A DNA stretch of 34,454 nt from Candidatus Binatia bacterium (GTDB lineage Bacteria; Desulfobacterota; Binatia; UBA12015), in the NCBI GenBank assembly GCA_019749875.1, contig JAIEPK010000589.1:1-34454 (forward strand), read 5' to 3'. Position 1 is the first letter of the stretch. Every line of letters starts with the position of its first letter. Below, piece by piece: positions 16,154 through 26,388 of the stretch. The notes below the pieces were generated by a model. The model made no database searches. It worked only from the letters and a program-made list of their open reading frames with translations, and was not told where the DNA came from. Made by a program: the position numbers and the translations under genes.

Positions 16154-19100
16154 TTGACGCTCGTCTCGGCAGACCGGCGTGCCAGCGACGCGACCATGGC
16201 GACCAACTCGGCGGGCTCGACCGGCTTCGCCGCGTGCATCTGGAAGCCGGCCAGCAGTGCGCGGCTGCGGTCTTCGGTGCGTGCGAACGCGGTCAAGGCG
16301 AGCGCGGGGACCGCGCCGCCGGCAGCTTGGGCGCGGCTGCGCACGTAGCGGATCAGCTCGTAGCCGTCGCGCTCCGGCATCGCGATGTCGCTCACCAGCA
16401 CGTCGGGCCCGTGATGATCGAGCGCTTCGACCGCCTTGTTCACCGACGGCACCGCGCACACGTCGGCGCCGCCCTCCTCGAGGATCGTCTTGATCAGCTC
16501 CCGCGTCTCGAGGTCGTCGTCGACCACGAGCACGCGCAGACCCGCGAGCGGCTGGCCGACGTCCTCCTGCGCCGCGTTCCGCTCCGCGTCGACGACGGGG
16601 CGCGCGGCACCGTGCGCTCGCGACGTGAGCATCGGCAGCGTCACGTAGAAGCTCGCACCCTGATTCTCTCCGGAGCTTTCCGCACGCACCGTGCCGCCGT
16701 GCAGCTCGACCAGGTGACGCACGATCGCGAGACCGAGCCCGAGACCACCCGACCGTCGCGTCGTACTGCTGTCGACCTGCCGGAAGCGGTCGAAGATGCA
16801 GGCCAGGTCTTGCGGACGGATGCCGCAGCCATCGTCGCGCACGCAGATCACGGCTTGCGCACCGCGGCTCTCGAGCGCGACCTCGATCGAGCCGCCCTTG
16901 GGCGTGAACTTGACGGCATTCGAGAGCAGGTTCCAGAACACTTGCTGCAGACGGTTGCTGTCGCCGGCCACCACGACGGCGGCGGGATCGACGTGCGAGC
17001 GCACGCGGATGCTCTTCGCCTCGGCCGCCGGCCGCGTCGCCTCGATCGCCGCTTCGATCACCGGCTCCAGATCGAGGGGCTGGACCTCGAGCCGCAGCTT
17101 GCCCGAAACGATGCGCGAGACGTCGAGCAGATCCGAGATCAGGCGCGTCTGCGCCTGTGCGCTGCTCTCGATGCGCTCGAGGCCGCGGGCGATCTCGGCC
17201 TCGGTGCGCTTGCCCCGCGTCAGCAGCTGGCACCAGCCGAGGATCGCGGTCAGCGGCGTCCGCAGCTCGTGCGACAGCGTCGCCAGGAACTCGTCCTTGG
17301 TGCGGTTCGCGAGCTCCGCCGCGTGCCGCGCTTCCTGCGCGGCGCGGTACAGCGCCGCCTTCTCGAGCGACACCGCGGCCTGCGCGGCGATCGCCAGCAC
17401 GACGCTCTCGTGCCGTTCGGTGAAGCGGCCTTGCTGGCGGTGGCCGAGAAGAATCGTCCCGAGCAGTCCGCCTTCGCTGGTCACCACGGGGACGGACAGC
17501 AGGCTGCGCACCGTCGGATGCCCCGAGGGCGGTCCGAAGTGCGGCACGTTCTTGCCGTAGCGCCGATCGCTGGTGACGTCGTCCAGGCGCAGCACCAGGC
17601 GGCCTGCGAACGCGGGCCCGAGCAGCGTGGTCGCGCGCGGCGGCCGGAGCCCGGCGAAGACCTCGGGCCCGACGCCCGAGACCGCATGGACGCCCTCGTC
17701 CTGCCCTTCGTCGAGCGGGCCGCTGTAGAAGAATGCTCCCATCTCCGCGGCCGAGCACTCCGTAGCGGCATCGATGACGTCCTGGATCAGCGCCTGCAGA
17801 TCGAGCTTCGCCGCGAACGAGCTGGTGATGCGGTGCAGCGTCTCGACCGCTTCGCGCTCGAGCTCGAGCCGCTCCTCGTACTGCTTGCGCTCGGTGATGT
17901 CGCGGACGTGCGCGGTGAACTCGCGTCCGGAGTCGAGGCGGATCTCGCTGACCGTCACCTCGACCGCGAACTCGCGACCGTCTTGACGACGCGCGGTCGC
18001 CTCGATGCGCTGTCCGAGGAAGCTGCGGCCTCCCTCACGGAGATAGCGCTCGAAGCCCGCACGCAGCGCCTCGCGGTACGACGCCGGAATGATGGTGTCG
18101 AACAGGTCGCGCCCGAGCACTTCGGCGCGCGTGAAGCCGAACGCATGCTCGGCCGCGCGGTTGAACTCGGTGATCCGGCCGCTCTCGTCCATCGCGACCA
18201 CCGCGTCGAGCGAAGACTCGAGAATCGCGGCGCGGCGCGCCTCGCTCTCCCGACGTGCAAGCAGCAGCGCCTGCAGGACGCTGGCGTTGCGCTCGGCATC
18301 GTGGCGCGCCTCGGCCTGCGCACGCATGGCGAAGAACAGCAAGCCCGCGACGAGGAAGCCGCTGCCGAGGATCCACGGCACCACGCCGCGTCGCGACTGC
18401 TCGTCGAAGCTCGCCGTGCTGCGGAACGACACGGTCCAGTCGCGTCCTGCGAGATTGATCTTGCGCTGCGTGGCGTACGCCGCCGCGGCTCCGTCAACCC
18501 CGTCGTCGCCGGGCTGCCAGCTGTAGAGCGAGCGTCCGAGCTCGGCGTCGCGGATGTCGAACGCGATCTGCGGGTCGTCGGGTTGCTGCACGCTCGCGGC
18601 GACGAACTCGGCCGTGTCGAACGGGCTGAACACGTACCCGGCCAGGCTCGCGCGGCGGGCGCCCGCTCCTTCCGGCGTCGCGCCCGAGACGAACACCGGC
18701 AGGAAGACCACGAAGCCGTCCACGCCGCTGGACGCGGTCGCGCCGTCGGTGCCGTCCGCCGCGGCCGCCACGCCGGAGTCGCGCGCGCGCTGCATCGCCG
18801 TGCGGAGGCGAGGCTCCACGCTCAGGTCGATGCCGAGCGCGCGCGTGCTGGCCTCGTCGAGCGGCTCGAGCGCGATCACGGGGAACAGCTCCGCGCGCTC
18901 GCCGGCCGGACGGACGGCGAAGCCCGGAATCCCGCCGGCCGCGATCCGGTGCTCGAAGCTCGCACGGTCCTCCGGACGCACTCGTGCCACGAATCCGATC
19001 CGGCCGAGGCCAGGATAGTGGCCCGGCAGGTCGAGCGTCGCGACGAAGCGTCGGAAGCGCTCGAGATCGACGAATCCGGGTTCGGAGAGAAGCGCGCCCG

Positions 19101-19302
19101 CGGACTGCAGGACGACGCCATACGTATCGAGTCGTCCCTCGATCGCGTCGGCGATCTCCTCCACCCGGCTCTCGAATCGTTCGCGGTCGCGCGACTCGTA
19201 CACCGAGTATGCGGTCCAGCTCGCGACCAGGGTCGCGGCCAGGACCAGCCCGGCGACGCCGAGCGGCGGGCCGTAGCGCTTCCAGTTGGTCGACGTCTTC
19301 AT
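16144..19302 (-). CDS. Hybrid histidine kinase: CHASE1-PAS-GAF-HisKA-HATPase-REC
   Basis: The 1052-residue protein starts with a membrane helix (12-31). A CHASE1-like extracytoplasmic sensor (about 45-300) and a second helix (308-325) follow. Inside the cell it has a PAS domain (355-472), a GAF domain (495-650), HisKA with phospho-acceptor H678 in LSHELRTPL, and HATPase_c (N791/N795 in NLLSNAVKF; DDGCGI; GGLGLGL). A receiver domain closes it, with D972 in VLVSDIAMP. An external ligand is probably sensed by CHASE1 and the signal passed from H678 to D972 or to a partner receiver. It is divergent from an NtrC-type activator and a lone receiver, the likely partners. The ATG at 19302 places the first helix near the N-terminus; its ribosome site is weak, so 19434 remains possible. 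Confidence 0.93.
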   Translation of the reverse strand: MKTSTNWKRYGPPLGVAGLVLAATLVASWTAYSVYESRDRERFESRVEEIADAIEGRLDTYGVVLQSAGALLSEPGFVDLERFRRFVATLDLPGHYPGLGRIGFVARVRPEDRASFEHRIAAGGIPGFAVRPAGERAELFPVIALEPLDEASTRALGIDLSVEPRLRTAMQRARDSGVAAAADGTDGATASSGVDGFVVFLPVFVSGATPEGAGARRASLAGYVFSPFDTAEFVAASVQQPDDPQIAFDIRDAELGRSLYSWQPGDDGVDGAAAAYATQRKINLAGRDWTVSFRSTASFDEQSRRGVVPWILGSGFLVAGLLFFAMRAQAEARHDAERNASVLQALLLARRESEARRAAILESSLDAVVAMDESGRITEFNRAAEHAFGFTRAEVLGRDLFDTIIPASYREALRAGFERYLREGGRSFLGQRIEATARRQDGREFAVEVTVSEIRLDSGREFTAHVRDITERKQYEERLELEREAVETLHRITSSFAAKLDLQALIQDVIDAATECSAAEMGAFFYSGPLDEGQDEGVHAVSGVGPEVFAGLRPPRATTLLGPAFAGRLVLRLDDVTSDRRYGKNVPHFGPPSGHPTVRSLLSVPVVTSEGGLLGTILLGHRQQGRFTERHESVVLAIAAQAAVSLEKAALYRAAQEARHAAELANRTKDEFLATLSHELRTPLTAILGWCQLLTRGKRTEAEIARGLERIESSAQAQTRLISDLLDVSRIVSGKLRLEVQPLDLEPVIEAAIEATRPAAEAKSIRVRSHVDPAAVVVAGDSNRLQQVFWNLLSNAVKFTPKGGSIEVALESRGAQAVICVRDDGCGIRPQDLACIFDRFRQVDSSTTRRSGGLGLGLAIVRHLVELHGGTVRAESSGENQGASFYVTLPMLTSRAHGAARPVVDAERNAAQEDVGQPLAGLRVLVVDDDLETRELIKTILEEGGADVCAVPSVNKAVEALDHHGPDVLVSDIAMPERDGYELIRYVRSRAQAAGGAVPALALTAFARTEDRSRALLAGFQMHAAKPVEPAELVAMVASLARRSAETSVKWH

Positions 19303-19653
19303 GCCGGGCTCGCCGGGCGCTCCGCCGAAACGGGCTACCTCGGGGCGGGCGGGCGCCCTTGCAGATTCCGGACCCAACGCGGACGTCCACCCGGCGCAGA
19401 TTCGACCCGACATTCCGTCGCGCCCGAAGCCCAAAAGCGCAGGCTTTGCCGATCTTACAATGTACGATTTACCTTCCTGTAGACTTTACCGGTTCAGGCA
19501 AGAAGGAAAGCCACGATGGTGCAGGGTTTCGAGCGGTCGAGATCGGGAGCGACATTTGCGAGGACGGGCGGCGCGCTCGGGGCGAGAGGTAGGACTGCGA
19601 TCTCTCGTCGGGCGCGACCACGCGCACCAGGAAGCGCCAGCCGGAGGAGAGTG
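19303..19653. other. Divergent intergenic region, hybrid kinase / NtrC regulator
   Basis: These 351 bp hold an unusually AT-rich island at about 19436-19510 in an otherwise GC-rich window, marking the likely promoter zone of one or both genes. Within it lies a direct repeat (listed separately) and a TACAAT hexamer (19456-19461) that resembles a -10 box but lacks a good -35. No sigma-54 promoter was found by eye. Confidence 0.5.
19461..19490. promoter_or_regulatory. Direct repeat TGTA-N3-TTTACC, possible regulator site
   Basis: Two 13-base units, TGTACGATTTACC (19461-19473) and TGTAGACTTTACC (19478-19490), start 17 bp apart and share 10 of 13 bases. They lie in the AT-rich island between the divergent kinase and regulator genes. 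A binding site for the local regulator is a reasonable guess, nothing more. Confidence 0.35.
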
Positions 19654-21069
<1,416 letters not shown>

Positions 21070-21076
21070 GCCCTCC

Positions 21077-21514
21077 GTGACGAAACGAATTCTCGTCGTC
21101 GACGACGACGCCGACGTCGCCGAGCCGCTGGCGATCCTGCTGTCGCGCACCTACGACGTCGACCTCGCCGCGAACGGCGCCGACGCCGTGCGCCGCATCG
21201 AGCGCGGCCACTACGACGCGATCGTGCTCGACCTGGTCATGCCGGTGATGGACGGCAGCTCGTTCAAGGCATGGCTCGACGGCCAAGGGCTCGACATCCC
21301 GGTGGTGCTGGTCTCCGGCAGCGCCGACCTGGTCGAGCGCGCGCAGCAGCTCGGCGTCGCCGATCATTTCGCGAAGCCGCTCGACACGGCCGCGCTGCGC
21401 GCGCGCCTGGCGGCAATCCTCGATCGGCCTCCGTCACAGTCGCGCATCGCGGGCTCCGCGAGCGGCGCGGTGCGCAACCCGGCGCTCGCAGCACAGGGCG
21501 GCGGCGCGCGCTGA
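21077..21514 (+). CDS. Stand-alone response regulator receiver protein
   Basis: A single receiver domain of 145 residues with the acidic pair in VVDDD (8-11), phospho-Asp D52 in VLDLVMP, and K100 in FAKPLD. There is no output domain. Residues from about 118 on (Ser/Ala/Gly-rich) look unstructured and may come from a rearranged junction. The start is GTG at 21077, 7 bp after the NtrC-type regulator, giving the usual receiver N-terminus (xTKRILVVDDD). It probably acts as a phosphate carrier or sink within the same phosphorelay as the kinase and the NtrC-type protein. Confidence 0.9.
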   Translation: MTKRILVVDDDADVAEPLAILLSRTYDVDLAANGADAVRRIERGHYDAIVLDLVMPVMDGSSFKAWLDGQGLDIPVVLVSGSADLVERAQQLGVADHFAKPLDTAALRARLAAILDRPPSQSRIAGSASGAVRNPALAAQGGGAR

Positions 21515-21735
21515 TCGGCGCTTCCGTCCGGCTTCTTGCCGACGACGGAAAGCCCGGACGCGAGGAGCACGGCTTCCTCGCGCAGACCGTAGTCCGTCAA
21601 GTCACCGCAGAGACACAGCACGTCGGCGACGCTCGATCTGCGCGCGAGGATCGGCTCGAGGCCGCCGCGCGACGTGCGCGAGCAGTGCAGATCGCCCGCG
21701 GCGGCGACGCGCAAGGGCGCGAGCTCTTCCGGCAT
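21364..21735 (-). pseudogene. Metallophosphoesterase, truncated 5' remnant
   Basis: Reading from the ATG at 21735, the first 65 or so residues (down to about 21540) match the start of a calcineurin-like metallophosphoesterase: LRVAAAGDLHC (metal ligands D15 and H17), then VADVLCLCGDLTDYG with D45, then a helix EEAVLLASGL. After that the expected GNHD block and the later His motifs are missing. The frame runs on into antisense sequence of the receiver gene and stops at 21364. Only about a quarter of the family length is left, so it cannot bind metal properly. The break is near the receiver gene end (about 21515-21540). Confidence 0.7.
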
Positions 21736-21834
21736 CGCGCGCTCACTCGGCAAGCGGCCCGCCAGCACCGCCCGGTTCGTCGCGCGTCTTCGTTCCGCAG
21801 AGGGAGCGTGCAGGCATCCGTGCACACGGCCCCG

Positions 21835-21857
21835 TGCGGCGTGAACCATTTACACGC
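21835..21857. promoter_or_regulatory. Inverted repeat upstream of glgX
   Basis: CGGCGTG (21835-21841) and CACGCCG (21851-21857) form a 7-bp stem around a 9-base AT-rich loop. A second, overlapping inverted pair GTGAAC (21839-21844) and GTTCAC (21857-21862) competes with it. The site lies between the phosphoesterase remnant and glgX. It may be an operator or a hairpin; no partner is known. Confidence 0.3.
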
Positions 21858-21985
21858 CGTTCACCCACGAATGCAGAGCTTTACCGTCCGAGAGCGGAGC
21901 TCGTCGCTCCGCGCGCGTACGCACGGGCGAAAATCGAATCGTCGCCCCGGGCACGTCCGTTGCTCGCGCCCCACCCTCCCCGTTC

Positions 21986-24265
<2,280 letters not shown>

Positions 24266-24309
24266 CTCGCGGCGCGGTCGACGCGCCGCTCTGACGCGCA
24301 CGCGGAGCC

Positions 24310-24423
24310 GTGGTGTCGAACCGCGTCACCGGCGATCTCGAACGCTTCCGTGAGCTCATCGAAGCCCGCGGCCAGGCGACGGGCGGCTGGCGCGGCGAAG
24401 TCGAGCAGTCCAAGACGCACTGA
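24310..24423 (+). pseudogene. SRPBCC/polyketide-cyclase family, 3' remnant
   Basis: A short frame (GTG at 24310, 37 residues) reads NRVTGDLERFRELIEAR, then GQATGGWRGEV. This is the C-terminal helix and tail pattern of SRPBCC (START-like cyclase) stress proteins, in which a GDLxRFKxxIExRG helix leads to TGAWRGE. The rest of the domain (about 110 residues) is missing, and a stop lies in frame just upstream (24292). It begins 44 bp after the glgX stop, so the gene was cut on that side. Confidence 0.6.
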
Positions 24424-24445
24424 CGGAGCGTCGCGACGCGGATGA

Positions 24446-24475
24446 GCACCTCGGCGCACCTCGGCGCACCTCGGC
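24446..24475. repeat. Three tandem 10-bp repeats
   Basis: The unit GCACCTCGGC occurs three times head to tail without change, between the SRPBCC remnant and the 3' end of the EEP-family gene. It is probably slippage in decaying non-coding DNA. Confidence 0.8.
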
Positions 24476-24500
24476 GCCCGAGCGCGCCGCGGTGCTCGCC

Positions 24501-25283
24501 TCACACCTCGATCACGGCCTTGACCGGCAAGTGATCCGACGCGACGCGGGCGAGCGCGCTGTCGTGCACGACGAACGACAGCAGCGCGGACCGCGGCGAC
24601 ACCAGGATGCGGTCGAATGCGAACAGCGGCCGCCGGGCGGGGAACGTGCGCTCCCGCGAGCGTCCGAAACGCACGTGCAGGGCCTGCAGCGATTGATCGT
24701 TTGGCCGCCACTCGTTGAGATCGCCTGCGACCACCGTGATCTGCCGGGCGTCTGCTCCGTCCAGCGCGCGCACGATCTGCTCGACCTGCAGCGCGCGCTC
24801 GAAGCGCCGCAGGCCGAGGTGTGTGACGACGATCCGGACCGATCGTCCGGACAGCTCGAGCTCGGCGTCGATTGCGCCGCGCGGCTCCTTGCGCCGGACG
24901 CTCAGATCGAGGTGCCGGGCGGCATGGATGGGCCAACGCGACAGCAGGGCGTTGCCGTAGGTCCCACCCGCTCCTCGCATGGTCGGGCCGGTGACGGCGT
25001 GCATGCCCGACGCCGCGGCGAGCTCGGCGATCTGGTCGGCACCCGCGACGTGGTAGCCGCAGTCCACCTCCTGCAGAGCGAGGACGTCGACGCCGAGCTC
25101 TGCCACGACGCGTGCGACGCGCTCCGGGCTGCAGCGGCGGTCTGCGCCGACGCAGCGATGGACGTTGTAGGAGCCGATGGAGAGCCGCACGGAGGTGACC
25201 GAGCCGACGGATGCGTCGGACGCCGCCGCTCGTGGTGCAACCGTCGCGCCATCCTCGTGGGCCTGCGCCACCCGTCGCCCCAT
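24501..25283 (-). CDS. Endonuclease/exonuclease/phosphatase (EEP) family hydrolase
   Basis: The 260-residue protein has the EEP fold motifs in order: N40 in SYNVHRC, E72 in LQEVD, a THLGLR block (154-159), GDLNEW with D188 and N190, and the C-terminal SDH (249-251). These bind Mg and cleave phosphoester bonds; the family covers DNA repair nucleases, sphingomyelinases and inositol phosphatases. There is no signal peptide. Small bacterial members of this type often sit near cardiolipin synthase/PLD genes. The ATG at 25283 has GGAG 6 bases ahead; a longer frame to 25394 adds a basic, unconserved stretch. It faces two small envelope genes divergently. The true substrate is unknown. Confidence 0.85.
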   Translation of the reverse strand: MGRRVAQAHEDGATVAPRAAASDASVGSVTSVRLSIGSYNVHRCVGADRRCSPERVARVVAELGVDVLALQEVDCGYHVAGADQIAELAAASGMHAVTGPTMRGAGGTYGNALLSRWPIHAARHLDLSVRRKEPRGAIDAELELSGRSVRIVVTHLGLRRFERALQVEQIVRALDGADARQITVVAGDLNEWRPNDQSLQALHVRFGRSRERTFPARRPLFAFDRILVSPRSALLSFVVHDSALARVASDHLPVKAVIEV

Positions 25284-25545
25284 CGCGTGCTCCACGGCTG
25301 CACCCTGCGTGCGTCGCGCGAGGAACGAAGTCTGGCGGCGCCGTTCTTTCCTCTGCACAACCCACTTGTAGAACCTGCGCCGCCCCGGGAGCACTTTGCA
25401 CGCAGCACGAGCGCCGGAGCGCGCGGGATTCGCGCTCTTTCGCGCCCGTGCGGCATTGGCACGCCAGCCGCTCTGCGTTCATCGGCAACGCGCGCCGCCG
25501 TCAAGTAGCGGTGGCCGACACGCATGAGTGAGAAAGGAGCTTGCC

Positions 25546-25752
25546 ATGAAGACCCTCGCCCTGGCGGGTGCGGTCGCCCTGATGATGCTCGGCGCCAGCG
25601 CCTGCTCCGACAAGGTGACCCGTCGCACGACGACCTACCAGCAGACCTCGAGCACCACGCCCGGTGTGCTGGTGCCCGGCACGATCGTGAACGACGACGG
25701 TACCACCACCACGACCAAGACCACGCGCAGCGTGGAGCGGGTCGACGACTGA
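25546..25752 (+). CDS. Small threonine-rich envelope protein, possible lipoprotein
   Basis: A 68-residue protein with a signal sequence (MKTLALAGAVALMMLGASAC) ending in Cys20, so it may be a lipoprotein, though the lipobox (A at -3) is not ideal. The mature part is short and rich in Thr and Ser with runs of Thr and a charged C-terminus (RSVERVDD). The ribosome site AAGGAGCTTGCC before the ATG is nearly ideal, which argues for a real, well-translated gene. It lies 123 bp before another small exported protein with a similar Thr-rich end. Function unknown. Confidence 0.8.
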   Translation: MKTLALAGAVALMMLGASACSDKVTRRTTTYQQTSSTTPGVLVPGTIVNDDGTTTTTKTTRSVERVDD

Positions 25753-25875
25753 CGCCGCACCGACGCCTGCGATTCGACGAAGCACCACGGCAAGAGCCCA
25801 TGGGGTTTGGGCCGCCGCGTGGATGGCCTCGTCTCTTCCAGGCGCGCTGCACGGCAACCCAGAGGAGAATACGTC

Positions 25876-26301
25876 ATGCAGAAGCACTTCTTCCGTAGTG
25901 GAGCGCTGGCCCTCGCCGCCAGCTTGACGCTGGCATCCGGCGCCCTCGCCGACTCCGTGACGAGCCGCGAGGTGACCGAGACCAAGACGATCAGCGGCAC
26001 CGTCAGCGACGTCACGCCCAGCTCGCGGATCGTCGTCACCTCGACCACCGGAGCGCCGACGACCTACACGCTCGATCAGCGTACGGTCTTCGTCGACGAG
26101 GCCGGCAACGTCGTCAGCTACGATCAGGTACGAGGCCAGCCCGTCAAGATCTACGTTTCCGAGAACAAGGAGCAGCCGGTCGTCGTCGAGCGCGTCGTCG
26201 TGTCGAAGCCGGCCACCCGCGTGATCGAGACGCAGCCGGCGCCTCAGGTGATGAAGCGGACCGAGACCCGCACCGAGACGACCACGCACGAGGCCGACTG
26301 A
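25876..26301 (+). CDS. Exported hypothetical protein, beta-rich with Thr/Glu-rich tail
   Basis: The 141-residue protein has a clear Sec signal (FFRSGALALAASLTLASGALA, likely cut after residue 25). The mature domain (about 26-110) alternates hydrophobic strands (ISGTVSDV, RIVVTSTTG, TYTLDQRTVFVD, VKIYVSE), as a small beta-barrel or OB-like fold would. The tail is Thr/Glu/Arg-rich. GAGGAG precedes the ATG at 25876. It probably works in the periplasm or outer envelope. It follows the small lipoprotein-like gene and may share its transcript; a pair of hairpins ends the unit. Not a family I can name. Confidence 0.8.
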   Translation: MQKHFFRSGALALAASLTLASGALADSVTSREVTETKTISGTVSDVTPSSRIVVTSTTGAPTTYTLDQRTVFVDEAGNVVSYDQVRGQPVKIYVSENKEQPVVVERVVVSKPATRVIETQPAPQVMKRTETRTETTTHEAD

Positions 26302-26315
26302 GCCCTTGGTCGAGC

Positions 26316-26339
26316 CGAGCGACGTTCCCTCGTCGCTCG
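26316..26339. terminator. First hairpin between convergent genes
   Basis: A 9-bp perfect stem CGAGCGACG/CGTCGCTCG with a 6-base loop (TTCCCT), 14 bp after the exported protein stop. It stands just before a second, longer hairpin. Likely the transcript end for the plus strand. Confidence 0.5.
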
Positions 26340-26342
26340 ACG

Positions 26343-26373
26343 GCGGGCGTGCGATCGACGATCGCACGCCCGC
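26343..26373. terminator. Second, 14-bp hairpin between convergent genes
   Basis: A perfect 14-bp stem (26343-26356 with 26360-26373) around a 3-base loop (GAC) lies between the convergent exported-protein gene and treZ. Its strength and place suggest a two-way terminator, stopping treZ transcription from the right as well. It is not followed by a T-run on either side. Confidence 0.6.
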
Positions 26374-26388
26374 TCGCGCATGGGGGGC

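Noticed and set aside
16147-19482. 1100-codon plus-strand frame opposite the hybrid kinase
   Set aside because: It mirrors the kinase gene in antisense. The product is low-complexity Arg/Ala/Val/Asp-rich, with no motif, while the kinase has all catalytic residues.
24446-24475. CRISPR-like repeats
   Set aside because: The three 10-bp units are directly joined with no spacers and no cas gene is near.
25322-25345. GGAAC-N15-CGTT, like the EcfG stress promoter
   Set aside because: Spacing is one or two bases short of the consensus and no second copy was found at the other stress genes. That sigma system is also mainly alphaproteobacterial.
25777-25812. Possible terminator GCCCA/TGGGC between the two small exported genes
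   Set aside because: A 5-bp stem is too short to support, given the base composition.
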